Source: an uncultured Peptococcaceae bacterium (GTDB taxonomy: Bacteria > Bacillota > Peptococcia > Peptococcales > Peptococcaceae). Taken from it: a stretch of DNA of 64,000 nucleotides. The translations under genes were made by a program, and so were the position numbers. This document shows positions 59,288 through 64,000 of this stretch, one piece after another. Positions within the stretch are counted from its first letter, which is position 1. Each line of letters starts with the position of its first letter. The stretch spans positions 69,337 through 133,336 of the forward strand of contig CALJRU010000063.1 in the NCBI GenBank assembly GCA_937976375.1. Reading direction: 5' to 3'. A model generated the notes under the pieces. The model did not search any database and was not told the origin of the DNA. It saw only the letters and a list, made by a program, of their open reading frames with translations.

Positions 59288-60130
59288 TTCTTCGTACTGA
59301 ATCTCGTGTTTCAAAAACTTCCCATTGTGCAGTTCAGCGGTGGCTTTGGCAATGTCGGCAAGGCTGTTCATGACGATCGGCCCGTGCCAAGCGATTGGTT
59401 CGTTCAGCGCAGGCGCGCTCATGACGAGAATGTGCACGGGCGCGTCGGCTGCTTCAAGATGCAGGCTGTCGCCGCTAGCAAGTTTGACAGCGGTCTTTTC
59501 AGCGATGGCTTCACCTTCGACAACGGCATCGCCCAGCAGCGTAAACACCATGGTCCTGCGCGCCGGATCGGTGGCGATGGTCGCAGCCTTTCCCGCTTCC
59601 AGCTGCACATCGTAATAATCGAGCGGCAGATAGCTGCTTTGAAAGCCCTGCACCCCATTGAACGCCCCAGCAAGCACGCGCACCTTGCCGCCATCGATGG
59701 CCACTTCCGGAATGTCCTCGCGTTTGATGTGATGATAAGCGGGCATCACCATCTTATCTTTGGCAGGCAGGTTCAGCCACAGCTGCACCCCCAACAGACG
59801 CTCCGATGCCGGCAATTTTTCTTCATGCTGAATGCCGGAACCCGCCGTCATCCACTGCACCTCGCCATCACCGATCGAGTCTTCGTGGCCCAGACTGTCG
59901 CGGTGCATCATCTGCCCCTGCACCAGGTAGCTGATCGTTTCAATGCCGCGGTGCGGATGCTTTGGAAACCCTGCTTTGTAGGATTCCGGGTTGGTACTGT
60001 CGAAGGAATCCAACATCAAAAACGGATCAAACGTCTCCGCTGTTGGATGGCCCAGCACACGCACCAAATCAACCCCGGCGCCGTCAAACGTTTGCTGACC
60101 CTGCACACGTTCCTCAATTGCTCGTGTCAT
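59285..60130 (-). CDS. Pirin family protein
   Basis: 281 residues, bicupin. Metal-site motif HPHRGIETISYLVQG (two His) and GSGIQHEE (His, Glu) in the N-terminal cupin; LGVQLWLNLP is typical. Pirins bind iron or other metals, and some are quercetinases. The C-terminal cupin lacks the histidines, as usual. AAGGAGGA precedes the ATG. Single-gene unit. Confidence 0.92.
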   Translation of the reverse strand: MTRAIEERVQGQQTFDGAGVDLVRVLGHPTAETFDPFLMLDSFDSTNPESYKAGFPKHPHRGIETISYLVQGQMMHRDSLGHEDSIGDGEVQWMTAGSGIQHEEKLPASERLLGVQLWLNLPAKDKMVMPAYHHIKREDIPEVAIDGGKVRVLAGAFNGVQGFQSSYLPLDYYDVQLEAGKAATIATDPARRTMVFTLLGDAVVEGEAIAEKTAVKLASGDSLHLEAADAPVHILVMSAPALNEPIAWHGPIVMNSLADIAKATAELHNGKFLKHEIQYEE

Positions 60131-60230
60131 GGAATCTCCTCCTTAAAATTTCTTCATTATTAAGCTTCCTATGCGAATCATCTTAACGGCATTCTAATCG
60201 AATCCCGCCGAAAAGTCAATAATAACAGTG

Positions 60231-60264
60231 AAAGCAGCCGCTCCCCTCAGGGACGGCTGCTTTT
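60231..60264 (-). terminator. Terminator downstream of the XRE-AbrB gene
   Basis: Stem AAAGCAGCCG / CGGCTGCTTTT between convergent pirin promoter region and the regulator gene. Confidence 0.7.
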
Positions 60265-60286
60265 GTCATGGATCTTCTCACAGCAC

Positions 60287-60727
60287 TTACTCCTTCTGCT
60301 GTGTCACGGCCTGGGTCCAGAGCTGGTGCAGGCGTTCTTCGAATACATCGGCGCGGATCATTGCCAGGCCTTCCGCTTCGTCGCCGAGCACCACCAGTTC
60401 GTCGCCTGGCTGCAAGTGAAACAGGCTGCGTGCTTTCTTGGGAATCACGACCTGGCCATGGTCGTTAAGCTTCACCGTGCCAAAGATGTGCTTCCCCTTT
60501 GGCGCCGGTGTCAGCGCTGTTTGCCCAACTTTAGCATCAAAATTCAGCAAAGCGTCAATCGTCGTATCATAAAGAGCCGCCAGTTTCTGACAATGCAGCA
60601 CATCCGGCAAGGTGTCGCCCTTTTCCCACTTCGCATAGGCCTGTCGGGAGACGCCGACACGCGCCGCCACCTCTTCCTGGGAATAGCCATTGAGCATCCG
60701 CAGCATGGAAATATTATCACTCAGCAT
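60287..60727 (-). CDS. XRE helix-turn-helix fused to AbrB/SpoVT domain
   Basis: 146 residues. Residues 1-65 are an XRE domain (MLRMLNGYSQEEVAARVGVSRQAYAKWEKG). Residues 82-125 are an AbrB-type swapped-hairpin domain (GTVKLNDHGQVVIPKKARSLFHLQPGDELVVLGDE). Two DNA-binding modules in one small protein suggest a dimeric regulator; the target is unknown. It is 15 nt downstream of the hydrolase gene. Confidence 0.88.
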   Translation of the reverse strand: MLSDNISMLRMLNGYSQEEVAARVGVSRQAYAKWEKGDTLPDVLHCQKLAALYDTTIDALLNFDAKVGQTALTPAPKGKHIFGTVKLNDHGQVVIPKKARSLFHLQPGDELVVLGDEAEGLAMIRADVFEERLHQLWTQAVTQQKE

Positions 60728-60742
60728 CGTTCACGCATCCCT

Positions 60743-61792
60743 TCATAATAACCGCGACAGGGCCTCCAAATAAAGTGCCGTGTGTTTGCCATGAATGTTG
60801 TGGTCGCTGTCCGGCGTTTCAATGAGCGCCGCATTGTCACCAATCAGCGCCACCGCGCGCTCCGCTTGTGCCCGCGATGCCGCGCAGAACAGCACGCCTT
60901 CTGGCGACACCGTTTCTTTCGCATGCAGATACACGCACGGCACCGCAATGTCCGCCAGCATTTGCGCATGACGCACGCCGCGGCTCCACGTTAAATCATA
61001 GAAATGTTCTCCATACAGCATATCATACTGCCCCACATGATGAAACATGCAGGTGATGCTGCGCGGCAGAAATGGCATCTTCACCTCTCCATCGGGATGG
61101 CGCCGCGCCGTCCACTGTGCATAATGGGCCAAAAACGGCATCACCGGTTTCATGAACAGCTGGCCCCAGTAGCAGTGCCGCAGATAATACGCGGGCCAGC
61201 ACTCCTTCTGCGGCGACGACAAGTACGCGTGCAGCGGCGCATAGGTGTCAATATAGGCAAAGGTCTTTTCCCAGTCTTCACCCTCCGTCGAAAACACCGG
61301 CGGATCTTCCAGCAGCGCACCACGCACCCAGCGGCCGCCATAAGCAGCCATGTACGCCGCCAGCAGGGCCCCATTGGAATGACCGCTCACCACGACCGGC
61401 ACGCCAATTTCCTGCTCTATGAACGCGATCAGATCTTCCCCGTTCACATCCAAATAATACAGCGCTTCCTCGTGAGACGAACCGCCATGGCCGTACACAT
61501 CCACCGCATACACATGCCACTGCTGAGACAGCTGCGGCATCACCGCAGCATAATCCTGCCAGGCGCCCATCTGCCCATGGATCAGCAGCAGCGCCGGCCC
61601 TTCACCGCCCAGCTCCGCATAATTGATCACATGCCCATTCGTCAGCACCGCCTGCCGCTCCTGCACACCCAACGCCTCGATCCTGCGCATCTCTTTCACC
61701 CACCAGTGCGTGTTGCCATAGCACCAGCACCCCAGTTTCACACCGGCCGACACAATCCCAGCCAGCACCATCCACCACCATCCACCATGCAT
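60743..61792 (-). CDS. Membrane-anchored alpha/beta hydrolase
   Basis: 349 residues. An N-terminal hydrophobic helix (about 4-24, WWWMVLAGIVSAGVKLG) anchors it. The alpha/beta hydrolase domain follows: LLLIHGQMGAWQ oxyanion loop, nucleophile in SGHSNGALLAAY, and the catalytic His in PDSDHNIHGKHT. Substrate unknown. AGGAGG is 8 nt before the ATG at 61792; the ATG at 61798 is only 2 nt from it. Confidence 0.8.
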   Translation of the reverse strand: MHGGWWWMVLAGIVSAGVKLGCWCYGNTHWWVKEMRRIEALGVQERQAVLTNGHVINYAELGGEGPALLLIHGQMGAWQDYAAVMPQLSQQWHVYAVDVYGHGGSSHEEALYYLDVNGEDLIAFIEQEIGVPVVVSGHSNGALLAAYMAAYGGRWVRGALLEDPPVFSTEGEDWEKTFAYIDTYAPLHAYLSSPQKECWPAYYLRHCYWGQLFMKPVMPFLAHYAQWTARRHPDGEVKMPFLPRSITCMFHHVGQYDMLYGEHFYDLTWSRGVRHAQMLADIAVPCVYLHAKETVSPEGVLFCAASRAQAERAVALIGDNAALIETPDSDHNIHGKHTALYLEALSRLL

Positions 61793-61957
61793 TGCCATAA
61801 CCTCCTGTTTTTGTGATTCTTCACCCCCATTATAAAAAGCCCCTGCCCTACGCACCACCAACCAGCCCCACCATATTTTTATGAAAAATGTTCGTTTTGG
61901 TTGCTGCGCGTCTCAACTTTGCCTATCTTTTGAAAATAAAAACATCATTTTTACCCC

Positions 61958-61985
61958 TTGAAAATTGTCGTTTTATTACTATAAT
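61958..61985 (+). promoter_or_regulatory. Promoter of the glycerol dehydrogenase gene
   Basis: TTGAAA (61958-61963), 16-nt spacer and TATAAT (61980-61985). Confidence 0.65.
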
Positions 61986-62039
61986 AGGTCCTATAAAAGA
62001 TTTTTACCCATCAACAATAAAAACAATGAGGTGATAAAA

Positions 62040-63128
62040 ATGGCAAGACTCAGAATGATGCGTGCGCCACAAAAATATGTACAAGGCAGAGATGCACTGA
62101 ACAGTTTCCACGAAGAAATGAAAGATCTTGGCAGTAAATGGCTGTTTATCTGCTCCAACAGCGGTTATAAAATGTGTCATGAAAAACTCGAAGGCAGCTT
62201 CGACGGCACGGACGATGTGCGCCGTTACGAAGTTTTCGGCGGCACCTCCAGCGTCGGCGAAATCGAACGCATGAGAAAAATTGTGCGCGACGAAGGGCTC
62301 AACGTGGTTGTTGGCGTTGGCGGCGGTTCCGCCATCGACACGGCAAAAGCAACCGCCCACTACGAACATCTGCCTGTTGTTATCATTCCTACCGTCGTTG
62401 CAACCGACGCGCCATGCACCGGTCTTTCAGTCATTTACAACGACGACTTAACCTTTAACAGTTACCTCTTCTATCCAAAAAATCCAGAAGCTGTCATCGT
62501 TGACAGCACCATCATCGCACAAGCACCGGTCAAATTCCTGGTTGCCGGCATGGGCGATGCCCTCGGCACCTATTTCGAAGCACGCGCTTGTCAGCGCACT
62601 GATGCACCTAGCCTGGAATTTGGCGGCATCACCCGCTCAGCCATGGCTCTGTGCGAACTTTGCTATAAAACCTTAAAAACCTACGGCGCCGCAGCCAAAC
62701 AGGCCTGCGAAAATAATGTCGTTACCCCTGCACTCGATGCCATCATTGAAGCCAACGTTTACCTGTCTGGCGTTGGTGCCGACAATGGTGGCCTCGCTGT
62801 TGCCCATTCCTTCTACAACGGACTCACCGCCCTGGGCGGCCATAGCGCACCACACGGCAGCTGTGTCGCTTTCGGCACCCTGGTTCAGCTCGTACTTGAA
62901 GGCGCTCCTAAAGAAGAATTCAAGGAAGTGCAAGATTTCTGCCTTGAGGTCGGCCTGCCTATCCGCCTCGAAGAAATCGGCATCACCACCGATGAAGAAA
63001 TTCGCACCATTGCTGAAAAAGCCTGTGTCGAAGGCGAATCCATCCACAACATGGTTGCCGACGTCACCCCAGCCGAACTCTACGACGCCATCGTCGCCGC
63101 AGACGCTCTCGGCAAAGCTCGACTTTGA
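62040..63128 (+). CDS. gldA: Glycerol dehydrogenase
   Basis: 362 residues, the GldA length. It interconverts glycerol and dihydroxyacetone with NAD and a metal ion. VVVGVGGGSAIDTAKA, IIPTVVATDAPCTGLSVIYND and the metal ligands in GMGDALGTYFEA (Asp), AVAHSFYNGL (His) and SAPHGSCVAFG (His) fit GldA. GAGGTGAT precedes the ATG at 62040. Distinct from the shorter relative at 15154-16254. The insertion sequence ends about 50 bp downstream. Confidence 0.9.
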   Translation: MARLRMMRAPQKYVQGRDALNSFHEEMKDLGSKWLFICSNSGYKMCHEKLEGSFDGTDDVRRYEVFGGTSSVGEIERMRKIVRDEGLNVVVGVGGGSAIDTAKATAHYEHLPVVIIPTVVATDAPCTGLSVIYNDDLTFNSYLFYPKNPEAVIVDSTIIAQAPVKFLVAGMGDALGTYFEARACQRTDAPSLEFGGITRSAMALCELCYKTLKTYGAAAKQACENNVVTPALDAIIEANVYLSGVGADNGGLAVAHSFYNGLTALGGHSAPHGSCVAFGTLVQLVLEGAPKEEFKEVQDFCLEVGLPIRLEEIGITTDEEIRTIAEKACVEGESIHNMVADVTPAELYDAIVAADALGKARL

Positions 63129-63178
63129 TTTTCTCCTCCATACTATATATCCTCTAAAAAAGCGATGCCCGCCGTGAG

Positions 63179-64000
63179 CTGTCCCCAAAAAGTTGGACAC
63201 TATGAAAATTAAATAGTTTGGTTCTTTAAGGATTGGCATCTGTATTCTACAGGTGTCGATCCTTTTAATTTTTCTGTGATCCTTTTCGTATTGTAATAGA
63301 CAATGTATTCTTCCATTGCATGCCTTAATTCATCTAACGTTTTGAACTCAGACTCATGCCCATAGAACATTTCATTCTTCATGATTCCGAAGAAATTCTC
63401 CATCGGTGAATTATCCAAACAGTTTCCTTTGCGTGACATAGATTGAATAATGTGTCGCTCTGCTAACGATTGTCTATAAGCTTGCATTTGGTACTGCCAA
63501 CCTTGATCTGAATGGAAGATGAGTCCTTCAAGATCATCGTGCTGCTCAAAGGCTTTCTTTAACATGTCCTGTATCTGAGCATAATTGGGCGACCTTGAGA
63601 TGTTGTAAGCAACGATCTCTCTATTGTGCATATCCAGGATGGGAGAAAGATAGAGTGTTCCAGCCGGGATGCGAAACAGGCTAACGTCTGTTGTCCATTT
63701 TTCATTACAGGATGAGGTGGAAAAATTCCGTTCATAATAGGTTTTGTGTTTTTCTTCATCCACGACCTTATCTAATAACTGATTCTTAGTCGTACCATTC
63801 ATATCACCTTTGTAAGAATGATAGCTTATCTTTGGTCGCTTACCTTTTAATCCAAGCTTATCCATGAGCCGACGTACTTTCTTCTTATTCACCAGAAACC
63901 CTTTATTACGTAATGCCAAGGTGATACGGCGGAACCCATAACGACCTTTGTGTTCATGAAAGATCTCTGCAATGAGCTGCATAAGATCTTTGTTCTTTTC
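63179..64000 (-). mobile_element. IS3-family insertion sequence, right part cut by window edge
   Basis: A likely end at TGTCCCCAAAAAGTTGGACA (63179-63198) is followed at once by the transposase stop. The other end lies beyond the window, so target duplication cannot be checked. Confidence 0.75.
63209..64000 (-). CDS. IS3-family transposase OrfB (N-terminus beyond window)
   Basis: The frame stays open to the window edge (264 residues visible). HTH_21 region: GRYGFRRITLALRNKGFLVNKKKVRRLM. The DDE integrase core (rve) has TTDVS (Asp), FHSDQGWQYQ (Asp) and NSPMENFFGIMKNE (Glu). It ends YNTKRITEKLKGSTPVEYR, as in IS150-like OrfB. Intact as far as seen. OrfA would lie to the right. Confidence 0.93.
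   Translation of the reverse strand, partial: EKNKDLMQLIAEIFHEHKGRYGFRRITLALRNKGFLVNKKKVRRLMDKLGLKGKRPKISYHSYKGDMNGTTKNQLLDKVVDEEKHKTYYERNFSTSSCNEKWTTDVSLFRIPAGTLYLSPILDMHNREIVAYNISRSPNYAQIQDMLKKAFEQHDDLEGLIFHSDQGWQYQMQAYRQSLAERHIIQSMSRKGNCLDNSPMENFFGIMKNEMFYGHESEFKTLDELRHAMEEYIVYYNTKRITEKLKGSTPVEYRCQSLKNQTI

Overview
The window looks like a chromosomal segment of a low-to-mid GC Gram-positive anaerobe (Bacillota, most likely Clostridia). The evidence is a serine T-box leader, a SCIFF-maturase-type radical SAM protein, a two-gene SufCB-type Fe-S assembly unit, copper-amine-oxidase-like surface domains, strong AGGAGG ribosome sites and no outer-membrane genes. I cannot name the genus. Most of the window is GC-rich housekeeping and accessory metabolism. 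Three stretches look acquired: about 8.1-14.1 kb (AT-rich), 47.1-50.0 kb (a decayed mobile element) and the right edge (an IS3-type insertion sequence).

Layout. 0-1.5 kb: a zinc-ribbon gene cut by the left edge, a 272-bp DNA segment bounded by 18-bp perfect inverted repeats, and a tyrosine recombinase. Together these read as a phase-variable promoter switch. 1.5-8.0 kb: two EamA-type transporters, an SPFH / zinc-ribbon / TPM-domain operon resembling Bacillus ydjI-ydjG-ydjH, and rsmE. 8.1-14.1 kb: two tandem arylsulfotransferase-like genes without signal peptides, a 12-TM-type anion permease and a LysR regulator. 14.1-20.5 kb: aldo-keto reductase, iron-type dehydrogenase, a GlcD/GlcF oxidase pair and an AbgA-like amidohydrolase. 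20.5-26.8 kb: a T-box(Ser)-led operon of a degenerate SerA-like protein, serS, SCIFF maturase, prephenate dehydratase and murB. 26.8-32.2 kb: paralogous secreted proteins, SppA, a DUF975 protein, YwlG and a VanY-type peptidase.

32.3-41.9 kb: isocitrate dehydrogenase, a Fic protein with a repeat-rich promoter, GNAT, DUF1847, two surface proteins, a MetE-like methyltransferase, a tyrosine phosphatase and a flavin reductase. 42-47.1 kb: AraC regulator, SDR, flavodoxin, a frameshifted LysR pseudogene, a flavodoxin-ferredoxin fusion, the internally deleted remnant of a zinc-type alcohol dehydrogenase and an Rrf2 regulator with four operator-like boxes. 47.1-50.0 kb: a degraded mobilizable element (relaxase fragment, NapH-like ferredoxin, broken DUF3847, IS200/RepA fragment) lying between two near-identical hairpins. 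50-64 kb: small metal-binding and VOC proteins, a metallophosphoesterase, the MarR-SufC-SufB operon, thioredoxin, a possible phosphonate-tailoring pair (nucleotidyltransferase plus phosphonoacetaldehyde-reductase-like enzyme), a DUF3796-XRE operon with a palindromic operator, pirin, an XRE-AbrB regulator, a hydrolase, glycerol dehydrogenase and the IS3 transposase.

The most notable signal is the recombinase-linked invertible promoter at the left edge. Next come the cytoplasmic arylsulfotransferase/permease island and the T-box-controlled SerA pseudoenzyme.
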